DNA of 64,000 nt from Valencia hispanica (taxonomy: Eukaryota > Chordata > Actinopteri > Cyprinodontiformes > Valenciidae). The DNA is taken from contig OY747712.1 of NCBI GenBank assembly GCA_963556495.2, forward strand, positions 10,548,081 to 10,612,080, in the 5' to 3' direction. The notes beneath the pieces are model-generated. The model ran no database searches and had not been told where the DNA came from. It was given only the letters and a program-made list of their open reading frames with translations. The translations under genes and the position numbers were made by a program. This document shows, in pieces, positions 1-11,219 of the stretch (the first letter of the stretch is position 1; every line of letters starts with the position of its first letter).

Positions 1-3000
1 ACAACTAGCCAGACATCGGAATCAGCCGATTTTCCCAAGATCGGCTCTGATTGGTGATCGCAATGTCCAAAACTCAAAATAATCTGATTTGTTGGTTTTG
101 TTGTGGGGAAGACATGAAGCAAAGGTCTCAAGATTGGGAATCCACTTTTGTTGATATGAGCCAGAACACTACCCCTCCACCAAAAAGTCAGACTTTTTTC
201 CCCCCTATAAATAGATCAAAACCAGGAAATCACACCATTTTTGTCTATAAACACTCCAACCAACACAATGACCTTCATCCTACGGATAAACGGTAATCAC
301 TAGGGGTGCAACGACACCTACAACTCACAAGACGAGACACGATGCGGAGTTCACGGAAACGAGACAAGATTGTTTTCGATCTTGCTTCGAAGAAACCTTC
401 AAAGATGAAATGAACGCCTCAAAAAGGCCTCTCTGATCTCTGACAGCTTGTAGCCCCTGCTGTTGTTTTTTCCTCTCCAAAAAATGGGGTACAATTTGGA
501 GGTGTTTGCGCTTCTTACCCAGCTCCAACTCTTACTCCAGTAGGGAGTGTGTTGTATATAAGATATCCTACTGTTGTAATACATTCGAATTTGTCTGGAT
601 ACTCTTAAAACATTTTTTTAACATGGCTAAATCAACGGCTACTACGATCTTGATTGCAAATACCAGACTTTTGTAAATAACAGAGCTGCACCAGTTTTCC
701 CTTGGTGCACTTCTCTGAGTTTAACCAAAACAAATCAGATAAAGGTTGTGAGCGTATGCTTTGATGCATAAATTGAGAAAAATCGTGTTATTTCTTCATC
801 TGGTTCCAAACTATTATCTCTATCAAGGACATAAAGCACCTTTTTTCCCCCTCTAATTTGATATAATCCATAAACAAAAATAGGCGGCAGGTCAGACCTT
901 AAAATAAACTGGGAAATAACCTTTTAATGCAAATGTAAGAGCAGTTAAAAGCTTTACAAAATGTACTTTATGCTGTGTTATTACTGAAAATGGAGGTAAT
1001 TTAAGGTGGTTCAAATTCACTTTTCTGACTCTATATTTTCTCTAAGTGAAGAAGACACTAAACAGTTATCTTGCAGCCTATAACCTGCAAATAACTCTCA
1101 ACTTCTACTTTAAATTACGTCGCTGCACATCACTAGAGCTTTCAGCGGCGTGGCTTTCATCTTCTCATAGCAAACTGGTTTAATTAACATCATTTAAACG
1201 CACCAAAATAAGCATTTAATTTAGACTCGTTTCAAAGCCGTTGGTGTTGGAGTTTCAGTTTCAGAATCGTTTCGTGGAAAAAACTTACAGATGAAGCCAG
1301 AACTGACCTAAACTCATAACAGGTTCCTTTATTGTGGATGACTGATGAATGGTGGGTAACATCAAGAAGTCACAGAGCCAGTCCTGCTCTGACCCACTCC
1401 ACCAAATATAGGCCCAAGATGCCCCCAAACGGCTCGGTTCACGCACAGCCTGCCCCAGTTACACCGTCCCACCGCGACTTTCCAGGAGACCCAGCTCCCT
1501 GAGGTTCATTAGGACGGTTACAACCACAATCTGTCACACAGTCGGCTGCAGCCCGCTTAAAACGGGGCGCGCACAAACAGAAAGGGCATTTGTGGAGGAG
1601 GCGCGTGCTGGTCGCCGTCAGAGCAGGTCGTCCCACATTTCTCCTCCCACACACCGTTAGTTCAACTAATAAACAACGGGAAAAAAGTTCAATAATGACA
1701 GCTACAGAAGATCCTTTGGAAAATGTATCCTATCTGGTCGGTGCATTAAACTGTGCCCTGAAAAAAGGTCCTGAAGCACACAATCTCTCCAGGTAGAAAT
1801 CTGTGGCATACGGAACGAGCAGCTCCTCGAGTTATTTTAACGGCAGCTTCACTGCTATGATTCATCTCTAATTAGTGTGTGGGACTGACAGAAGGTAGGG
1901 ATTTTTTTCAAACCCGGTGTTTGATGCCCTAATTTATTCAATTAACTAATTATTTAACAGGTAACATTTCTAAAAAGTATTTTAGCGATTTGGGTTTTCC
2001 AGCGGCTGACACAGATTTCTAAATATCTGAGCAGCCGATTCAAACCAGTTTCTTTATATCTTATATAGCCGATAGTGGTTTTTTTCACAGCCTCACAACC
2101 AAGTTAAATGCTGAAATGCCCACAAATGAAAATGGTCAGTAGTGTAGAGAGCCAGTATCTGAAAACTGGAAAATATCGGCCATGTTTATCGGCCTAACTC
2201 TGCTTTTTAGTGCTCAACATTCTGGCTCACAAGCATGAAAAACGGTTCAAAAAGTGAATTCAGGTTTTGCTATAATAGTTTGATAGGAATGTGTCAATAT
2301 GAGCAGAGTCGGGTCTTAAACCAAGTCAGATAATTACTAGTGCACCAAAAAAATCTATTTCTGTGACCAATACCAACATTGAAAACTTACCGCATGCACA
2401 GCTACGGCAAACACTATCAGCGTCTGACCAATAAATTGACCACCCTCCTTTTTTAGGGTTATTTAAAACGTGGAGATAAAAGTTTAAATGGTGATTTATG
2501 GAAAAAACTACAAATCTAGCGATCTATCGATTCTTCTGCAGATTTACTCCTGAAATGTGTGGATTTTTATTGTCCTGTTCAGTAAACGCATAAAAATTTA
2601 ACATTTTTACACGTTTTGTCTTGGGTTTAATAAAAATCAGATAAAAATGTTAGGCAGATGTGCTAATCTTAGAAATCTCTAATTTTACATTGGATTCAAA
2701 ATTATCTCTGTTAAGAAGCACTTTTTCCCCCCTTTTCTGTTCAAACGTAAAACTAAACTATAACTAAAATTGATTTACATAAATAAACTGTGATGTGTTA
2801 TAGTTTAAAAGATCTAATTGAAACTGGTTAGTAAGATCTCAAAGTACCACGGAAACCGGTATCGGCCTGGAAAAGCCTAATTGGTGCATCAATGCATTAT
2901 ATGAAAAGTATATACAGATGCACCAATGTGAAAATCTGGGCCGATAACCGATATTTATCAATATTATTAGGGATGCTTTTGCTTTTCTTCTTTAAAAAAA

Positions 3001-3330
3001 ATTTGCACTCAACATCGGTACCAGCCGATGTTAAGTCATTTTTTAAACACTTCGGTATCGGCCCGATAAATACAACCGAGCGATAATATGCTGTTGTTGT
3101 TTGAGTTTGTGATTCAGGAGGGGGCTGGTTATGCGGCATTTGTGTGGTAATTAGATGGTAATAGTGATGCAGCACAGGATTGTGGCGTGTTCAACTGAAG
3201 CAAAGAAGAAACCTGTGCAGTGCGGTGGTGTTTTCGTAGGAAAATTATATACATATGCGCAATTAACCGCAATATAAATACTGGATATAGATATCGGTCC
3301 AAATTTTCACATCAGTGCATCTTTAGATAT
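1..3330. repeat. Repeat-rich intergenic stretch with several hAT-type ends
   Basis: No gene is recognised. A hAT-like left end (TAGGGGTGCAACGAC) starts near 302. A pair of matching ends with GTGCACCAA/TTGGTGCATCA-type termini lies near 2338 and 2891. A small element at about 2916-3322 has termini AGATGCACCAATGTGAAAAT and an inverted AGATGCACTGATGTGAAAAT copy. The 1385-1660 part is moderately GC-rich without an identifiable product. Confidence 0.5.
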
Positions 3331-3339
3331 TATATCATT

Positions 3340-3385
3340 TCCCTGTGATGGACTGGTGACCTGTCCAAGGTGTACCCCGCCTGTA
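3340..3385 (+). repeat. SINE 3' fragment
   Basis: Contains GATGGACTGGTGACCTGTCC followed by a GTGTACCCCGCCT segment, a conserved core found in many fish tRNA-derived SINEs. Only this short piece is present. Confidence 0.45.
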
Positions 3386-3899
3386 TTTAATTGATGAATA
3401 TGAATTTCCTGTGAGACAATCACTATCACGTGACTAAGCAAATATCACATGAGGCTGACAAGTTCAATGTAAAGCTATGATATGCAAACCGAGTCTGCTG
3501 TGATAACTTAACAGTCACTCCGAGATAAATTACATGTCATAAAATGAATCAGATTTATTGTGACGCAGACTGAAGTTTTAGGAGCATGAATACAATGTTT
3601 ACTTTAAACAGCGTGTCACTGTCACTTAAATCAGATATAAAGAGCGATCACCACGACTGCTTTACTTGGCTGCTGTCATTTAATAAAACCGTACGATTTC
3701 TAATAAATACACTTTTCAAAGAGATATAAACACATGCCTGTCTGGTAATTATTTAACTCATTTAATGTCACCAGTTCATCAAATAGAGAGAAAAACCAGT
3801 TGTTGTTTTTTTACATTTTCAAGCGGTTTAAATTAATTTACGCGCATGTGAGGGCTGCATATGTAATTGTAATTCATATTCATGAGCCTTAAAGCTTCG

Positions 3900-4270
3900 T
3901 CTTATATGTCCACCGTCCTGCCTTAATCTGTCGCTAACATTAGCCTAGCTAATTAGCTTTGTGGCTAAAACATTCCTGAGTGTCCCAGCCAAAGATCCGC
4001 ACCTGAACGTGTCTCCGCTTGCGAGTCCTCCGGGAGAGGACGGTGAACTCCGGCGCTCCTCTGCGAAGTTAAATCCGGGGAAACTTTTGTTCCCCCCCCC
4101 CCACCCTTGGAGCTGCCACCGTCCAACTTATTTTTCTTTTCTTTTTTTTTGTCCTTCTTTTTTAAGTTTCACGGACAATCCCGTCCGTCCCGTCCTTCTC
4201 TGCTCGGTAATCCACTACAGTTCTCGTTCCCATGGACTCTCGCCTGCCCACTGACAACTTCGGTAACCAC
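3900..4270 (-). promoter_or_regulatory. CpG-rich stretch, candidate promoter or non-coding first exon of the next gene
   Basis: This stretch is richer in GC and CpG than its AT-rich neighbours and carries no transposon signature. On the minus strand a plausible splice donor (TTCAG|GTGCGG) occurs near 3996-4006. In human the gene next to the KIF5B 3' end is ARHGAP12, on the same strand with its 5' end facing KIF5B. A conserved arrangement would put a first exon here, but no coding sequence supports the identity. Confidence 0.3.
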
Positions 4271-4692
4271 CTTTCAGCAAAGATCGTCTACTCACGTGTC
4301 ATCTCACTGTGATGTTTTTTGGGGGGTTTTCCAGTGGAAACGTAACGAGTATTTATTTTTCAGTCCACTAAGATATAGAAATGTTGTCAACTGTATGATA
4401 CTACACATAAATCCTGTCATCGGTTAACTAACTGTGTAGTTTTTTTCAAAGAGCTCATTTAAATATTTATGACAAAAATACGGTGAGTGAGGCCTCTGTC
4501 TGTATAAGAAATGCACATGGTTCGAGCCCCTCAGGTGTTGAAGACGCAAACAGGGAATAAGCGCCTTCTCGTGGTAATAATGTGGAACTACAAGTGCTCC
4601 GTATCCAACTGTGACTGTTTCCGAGGTTAAACCTCAATGGGGTTCCCCCCAAATTTTTGAACTTTATTGAACATTAGCACAATTAGTACACC
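4271..4692. other. Intergenic, nothing recognised
   Basis: AT-rich sequence between the CpG-rich stretch and a Harbinger-like end. No ORF with family resemblance, RNA gene or repeat terminus is seen. Confidence 0.4.
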
Positions 4693-5075
4693 AGGGGGCC
4701 TATTGCACACACATAGGATTAAGACATCGAGGATAAATAACTGAGCCGAGCTCACTGAATCCAAAACAAGAGGATCCAGGCTTAATTGGTTGCACAAAGA
4801 CCAAGCCAGAATGAGCAGACACGGATTCATCAAGCCAGGGGTAACCTATCCTGGATAAGTAGACCCCGCCACCGATCACAGATTCACCATGGCATTACTT
4901 TACCCTGTCAGAGGCAGAAATCCTCATGAAGGCATACGAGGGGGTAAAAGACGTAACTGAAAAGAAAGGCAACACCGCCACTGTGATAAAGCAAATAATG
5001 AAACATTCAACGCTCCACTGAAACATCACAATCATAATCCAGATAAGTCATTCACATCTCCCAAAAACGCAGTTG
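4693..5075 (+). mobile_element. PIF/Harbinger-like 5' remnant with SANT start
   Basis: Starts with GGGGGCCTATTGCACA, a Harbinger-type terminus. Near 4889 a short frame reads MALLYPVREAEILMKAYEGV then KDVTEKKGNTAT, resembling the N-terminus of the Myb/SANT protein carried by these elements. It breaks off after about 45 residues, so the copy is truncated and dead. Confidence 0.5.
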
Positions 5076-5787
5076 TACTCTGATTATGAATGAGTTGGAT
5101 TTTTAAATGGAATAGACTGCTGCAGGTATGATTGAAATTGTGTAAATGTAACTCCATCAGACTATAACTCGGATAAATATGAGCTAATAATATTAATCAG
5201 AATAATAACTTCATATAGCACTTTATCCTTGTGTTGCATAATTTGCTTTGATTCCGTGGTTTCTATCTCAGAGTCAGAGTGCGACTTCAGTTTTGAAAGG
5301 AGCTGAAGGTTTACCTGTTTCGTTTTATCCTTATTTGATAAAGGAACATAATGTTAAACTTTGATATTTTATATTTATATGGGATATGTACCGGTATTTT
5401 ATAGGATGGAGTATTAGGGCCACACTGAGGAGGAAGGAAAAGGTCCTACATTTATGAGACTGGTTCTTTCTGTGGAAAAGATGCGTTTTCTTGCATATTT
5501 GTTTTCCAAGTCCTGACACCTATGACAATATGTGATACTGATGTGCTAAAATATTAAGTATCTCCTTGTTTGTGAAACCTGTACTGAAGTACAATTCCAT
5601 GAAACGTTCCACAGCCTTTTTTTATTAACTACTCTCCTCCTCATCATCATAAAGCTGGGATCAAACTGTGCAATTTCTGCTGTCCTAGAAGTTTTATTTT
5701 GCCAAAGAATTGTGATTAATCTTACCTAAAGAACAGGGACTTCTCTGTTTCAAAAGGAAACTTTTCATCACAAAGAACAGAAATCAC

Positions 5788-6897
5788 ATGTGGGGTGCCC
5801 CAGGGCTCCATCCTGGGGCCCTCTCCTATTTAATATCTACATGCTCATGTTAGCCCAGATTATAACAACCAATAAGATTAGTTACCATAACTGTGCAGAT
5901 GATACTCAGCTCTACATTACAATGTCACCAGGTGACTTTGAACCCCATCCACACCTTAAGTAAATGCATCGAGCAAATCAATGCATGGATGTGCCATATC
6001 TTTCTCCAGCTGAACAGAAACAAAACAGAAGTAATTATTTTTGGACCTAAAGAGGAACGATCAAGAGTCAGCACACAGGTTCAGTTAATACAGCTAGAAA
6101 CTACTGATCAGGCCCGAAGTCTAGGTGTAGTAATGGACTCAGACCTGAACCTCCAGGGTCACATAAAGGCAATAACAAGGTCAGTCTTCTATCACCTGAA
6201 GAACATTTCTAGGATTAAAGGACTGATGTCACAACAGGACCTGGAAAAACTCATCCATGCGTCTATCTTTAGTCGGATTGATTACTGCAACAGCATCTTC
6301 ACAGGTCTGCCTAAAAAGTCAGTCAGACAGCTGCAGCTGATCCAGAACGCTGCTGGTCGTGTTCCTCACTAGAACCAGGAAAGTAGAGCACCTCACCCTA
6401 GTTCTAAAGTCCTTACACTGGCTCCCTGTAGCTCAGAGAATAGACTTCTAAATACTCCTACTGGTTTATAAATCATTGAATGGCTTAGCACCAACGTATG
6501 TTGAAGATCTACTGTTACTATACCAACCCCCGAGAACACTCAGGTCCTCCAATTCCAGTCTACTCAACATCTCTAGAATCAGAACCAAACATGGAGAAGC
6601 AGCTTTCAGTTTCTATGCTCCTCTAATCTGGAACAAAATTCCAGAGAACTGCAAAGCTGCTGAGTTCTTTTAAACCACAACTAAAAACGTATCTGTTTAG
6701 TGCTGCATTTGAGTAATGTTTTCATGTATCATTTGTTTTGTGTGTGTTTCATGCTTTATTGTGTACTTTGTGTCATGTTCTGTGTATGCTTTAGGCTATT
6801 TTTACTTTATCTCCTTAATCATGTAAAGCACCTTGAATTAACCTTTTGTTGAAAGTGTGCTAAACAAATAAAATTGCCTTGCCTTGCATTGATGAAA
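5788..6897 (+). pseudogene. LINE reverse transcriptase 3' fragment (CR1/L2-like)
   Basis: Broken reading frames carry typical CR1/L2-clade reverse transcriptase segments: GVPQGSILGP-like, then a YADD-like motif decayed to [55 protein letters not shown] and LNGLAPTYVEDLL. Stop codons near 6371 and 6451 and a frame change interrupt it. The 3' end is an AATAAA-containing tail with short TTGCC repeats. 5'-truncated, inactive copy. Confidence 0.85.
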
Positions 6898-7223
6898 AAC
6901 GGTGTGCATGGTCTGTGGCTGTGCCGTGTCACGTGCTCCCCGACAACTTATCTAGTGCTCGCACAACAAAAAAACAGCCCACGGGTTACAATATCATGAC
7001 TTTATTCTCAAAGTCGGTGATGTTTTTTTCTGTGGCCCTAATGATCCATAATTTTATATATAGCCTTGTAGTCTACGGGAAACTGCAACATCATCTAAAA
7101 TCATCTTTTATCCAAAATGATCAAAATGAGAGATCCCAACCTTTTAACCATCTATTGGTTTCAGTTTGTGGTGACTGCTGACTGAGATAAGGGATAAGAT
7201 TAAGTGGATTCTGGAACTTACCA

Positions 7224-8955
7224 TGGGGCCTATTTCAGAAAGCAGGTTTAACAAACTCTGCGTCAAAACCTGAACTCTAGGTTGACCAACTCTGACTTGT
7301 CAAATTCAGAGTTTTCCGTTTCAGAACAGGTGTTAAGAATGAATTCAATCAACTCTGAGTTTAAGTTACCCTGAGTTACACTCGTGCATGAGGATATAAA
7401 AAGGCCTCATCAATGGGATGCAGGTAACATGATTCACCATGGCAACAAGTGGAAAAAAAAGATTAGATCCTCCTACTTCTCCCCAGTGGAGTTGGATATA
7501 TTATTGACTGCATATGCAGAAAATGAGCATAATTAATTAAATAAAACAAGCAATAATGCGGCAGCAGCAAAAGAGAGAGAGCTCGTGTGGCAGAAAAGTG
7601 CCAATCAAGTCAATTTTGTGAGTATTAATTGGAGGAAAAAAAGAAATGTTTGGCATAAAATGTCCCTCTCATTCAACGTTTGTATTCTATATTTTAGTTT
7701 GAGCGATGCAACCCAACAGGCGCAAAAAAGGACATGGCAGCAACTAAAGATGAAATTTAAAAACATAGTTCAAACAGGTGTCATTTCATTACAAGCCCTT
7801 GTGGTGTTGTTTAGCCTGCTCTCATAGAACTGCATTCAGTGATTACATTCTACATGTGATAGCTGTATTTAAGTAATTAGGGAACAAAGAACAAGCCAAA
7901 GTATTTTCATATTGTCTATATGAAAGTCAAACCTAAATGCCTGTTATACTTGCATGTCTCAACATTTTAGTTTTCTGGATACGTGCAAATTTGACCTCCA
8001 GTTTAGCCAACAGAAAAAAGGCTGAGGCGTGCAAAACCGGTGTCGGCCCACCACCACCACCACCGCTCACAGAGGCTGAAGAGAGATGGCCTTTAGTCAA
8101 AACAGTGGGAGACCTAATGCTGAGGCCATCTCTGGGGGGGAGCTCATCGGACCCAGCCACGTCTCAGGACACAAGGGCCTACATAAGAGGTAAGTTATTC
8201 AAATGAATGGCATATTTTAGATGTAATGGCCATCCGTTCATCTGTAGGCTACAGTTCTCTGTAATTGGCTGCTGTTGTTCTCGGATTATCAATCTATTCT
8301 AACGTGACTCAGTCAGAAAAATTGGGATGGGACTTGCACTGTATTTTTAAATAAAAATAAAAATAGTTGGGTTATTTTTCTGGGTAACAATCAGCTGACT
8401 AATCTTCTTATACCAGTTACTGATGGTGTAATCTGTCTTGTGGAGCCCTCTACTATAACAGGCTTCCATGCTACAATTAATATTCCACAAAGATTTTTAA
8501 TAATGGGTAGAATATGAAACAAAAATGATGTTTCATTACAGGAGGATGATAAAGACACCTTATCTGCCACAGAGAGGGAAGATGCAGAGAGGCCTGTTGA
8601 GGTCTACACCTTTTGTAAAATAACTCTGGTTTCAGTTAATGATGGCGTTGTTCTGCAATACAACTAGCAGCTTCTATCTCTCCAACAGAGCAACGCTGGA
8701 AAATACAGAGGCTCCATCAAAGCCTCCACAGCACAGCTTACCTCAGTAGGGATTTTGTTCAGCATTGACCCACCGCAACATACTATGACACCAAGTAGAT
8801 GTGGCGCTATGAAATTCAACTTCATTTGTGTTCCTGCAGCTCCCCGTGAAACAGCCATGCAAGATGCACTTACAGAAACAAATCGAAAAGTCAAATCCGG
8901 AAATGGATCACATAAAGCTGCAGATGAAAAACAAAAGAAAAAAAACTAATGGAAA
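7224..8955 (+). mobile_element. PIF/Harbinger transposon remnant, Myb/SANT protein half
   Basis: Begins with GGGGCCTATTTCAGAAAG, a Harbinger terminal repeat. From the ATG at 7439 the frame fragments read MATSGKKRLDPP, then CNPTGAKKDMAATKDE and (another frame) TWQQLKMKFKNIVQT, then NRKKAEACKTGVGPPPPPPL and a C-terminal basic helix near 8855-8945. These match the SANT DNA-binding accessory protein of Harbinger elements, which helps the transposase enter the nucleus and bind the ends. Several stops and frame changes show decay. No matching right terminus was found. Confidence 0.75.
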
Positions 8956-9113
8956 TACAACTGCTGGATCATCACTTAGGTGGGTGATGTGCCAACAGGT
9001 GGATGGTGTTTTATTGTTTAAACAACAAAAGATTAACTGTACAACTGAGACCTCATTAAAAAAAAAGAGGCATTTTGTGTTTCTCTGACTCTGGGGAGGT
9101 GATGTGACAGTCA

Positions 9114-9770
9114 GAAATGATTGTAGCAGACCATGTCTCTAATAGCTCTCCCATCTTGTGCATCAGCAGGGGGAGGGGGGGTGTTAGGATTATTGTCTGT
9201 ATCATCAAGGGAAAGGGTAGGACATTGTTCCCCTCTGATTGTGGCAATGTTGTGTATGATTATCCACGCCCCAATGATGTCACAAGCCCTTTCTGGGGTG
9301 ACCCTGAGCGTACGAAGGCACTGGAATCGGACCTCGAGCATCCCGATGGTCATCTCCCCCCTGGCTCGCGTCCTGCAGTGAGCTACGTTGTAGCGTTGCT
9401 GTGGGACGGGGTCAGGTTAAGGGGTCAGCAGATGGCGCTGGCAGGGGTACCCTCTGTCTCCCAGAAGGTAACCATCAAACTCTCCTATGATACAAGATAC
9501 AATGTGTTTCAGTTGCAATAGGAGGAAATAGAATATTGATCATAGGATTATAGCTATACTGTATATAAACTCACCAAGGGTGAGATCGGTCACTCGGTGT
9601 GGACTCATGCAGAGACCCAGGCCACTTTGCTTTCACATTACTGATCATATATTCTGCATCACTTATGATCTTCAGAGTTGCATGGAGTTCTTGAACAAAC
9701 AAAACGAGCATGGTCACAAATGGGAGCAAAAAAACAACACCACACTAGTGGGGAAAATGTAAACAGTCGT
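9114..9770 (-). pseudogene. Harbinger (HARBI1-like) DDE transposase, decayed C-terminal part
   Basis: Convergent to the SANT half, the usual Harbinger layout. Minus-strand fragments read KIISDAEYMISNVKAKWPGS then LHES (usually HDS), an intron donor near 9576, then EFDGYLLGDRGYPCQRHLLT, RARGEMTIGMLEVRFQCLRT, LRVTPERACDIIGAWIIIHN and DGRAIRDMVCYNHF with a stop. A TAA at 9419-9417 interrupts the frame where the family has Tyr. The GDRGYPC catalytic aspartate motif is kept, but the aspartate in WPGSxHDS appears as glutamate. Inactive. Confidence 0.8.
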
Positions 9771-11215
9771 AAAGACCAGATAAGGATAAACAATTTTTGT
9801 TTTTGTTACAGCCTCAATTAAAACAAGAATCATAGAACTTAAATTTGGTCCACTCAGGTGCCGTTTCAAGGCTCTTATTGGATGAGAATCTAATGGAGGA
9901 GCTCCTCATGGGAACTGACAAAAAAGGGCTTTCTTGTTAAAACTTTTAGAAAATCCATGTTCCAGAAGGACATTGAAGTGGACTTTTTTGTAGCAGCTGT
10001 CCAGAGACAAGTAGACATTTGTTTTGGTGATGTCCCTGTGTTGGAACAATTTGGGTTAATTAAAATGGAATAAACCGAGTACTGAAATCAAGAATGCAAC
10101 AAAATTTACTTTTAAAAAGCTTATTAAATAACTAGGTCTATGTGATATAAATGTAAAAAGAGGGATGGGTGGGAAAAAATTTTTTCATTCCCTTTTTTCT
10201 TTTCCCTTATTAAATTAAATGGTTAGCCAAGCAGTTCAGAATTCTCATTGTTTTAAGGTAGTTTTTAACAACTCTGTCGTTTTATGTAAATAAATGTCAT
10301 TTTTTGTTAAAAGGGGCAGATAAGTGTTTCTTCTTTCTGTTCCCTTTTCATTTTGTTTTTTGTAATGTAACATATGAATAAACAAAATGAAAATAAAATC
10401 AGTATGTTTGTCTCAATATTGATCCTGACTTCAAATTATATTAGAGGAATGTATTGTTTGGGTTCCTCAGAAATGACAATATATATTTTATAACTCCAGC
10501 ATCAATTTCATGTTCACAAGAACAAGGTCACAGGTAGGTCAAACCTGTGAAATTTTAAAGGAAAGTTCTTTAACTTTGTTAGTAATTAGAAATGGATTTG
10601 GTTAAAGCCAGACATTTTTCCATGATAAATCTGATACACACGTATTCCAATACAAAGTATAGTGTGGAAGTAAACTAAGATTTTGTTGGAATAAACATCT
10701 AATTATCTTAATGTTATTGTAGGTGGAGAAACAGTTTCCCCAACTAAAGTGTGCAGTGGAGACATCAGCTCTAAATGGGATTTAAATCGGATGCATGCTC
10801 CAGCTGGGTTGGCCGCAAACACTTTCACATGGTGAACATATTTGCGAAAGAACTCTTCATATGTAAGATGGCCAACACTATCAAATAATTGATGGATGAC
10901 TCCGTTGTTGTACCAATATAAAAAAAAATAATCCTCGTTTGTATAAAATATCCATGAGGTTCTGCTTTTAGAGATGCAAAATAAATAAATAAATGAGCCC
11001 GGTGATGAAAAGCAGATAGTTTTATGGGGATTTTTTCAATACTAAAGTTACAAACCATAAAAAATGAATACCACCTACTTTAGAAAAACCATGCAGTGGA
11101 TTAGAGTCCCAAATTGAGACAGGATTCTTGATCATCCGTTTCAACCAAAAGTCTACAAATACCTAGCAGTAGTTAAAAGACTCAAATAACCAGGCAGGAA
11201 AGAAAAAAGAAAAGT
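9771..11215. other. Intergenic stretch, nothing recognised
   Basis: AT-rich sequence between the Harbinger remnant and the proposed kif5b polyadenylation site. It may include the undetected distal part of the Harbinger element. No coding frame with family resemblance is visible. Confidence 0.4.
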
Positions 11216-11219
11216 AGTC

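Noticed and set aside
3961..4427. Two plus-strand frames of about 100 codons in the CpG-rich block
   Set aside because: They contain poly-Phe/Pro runs from homopolymers and match no family; the region is better explained as promoter or UTR.
9117..9521. Plus-strand frame of 134 codons
   Set aside because: It is the antisense shadow of the Harbinger transposase on the minus strand.
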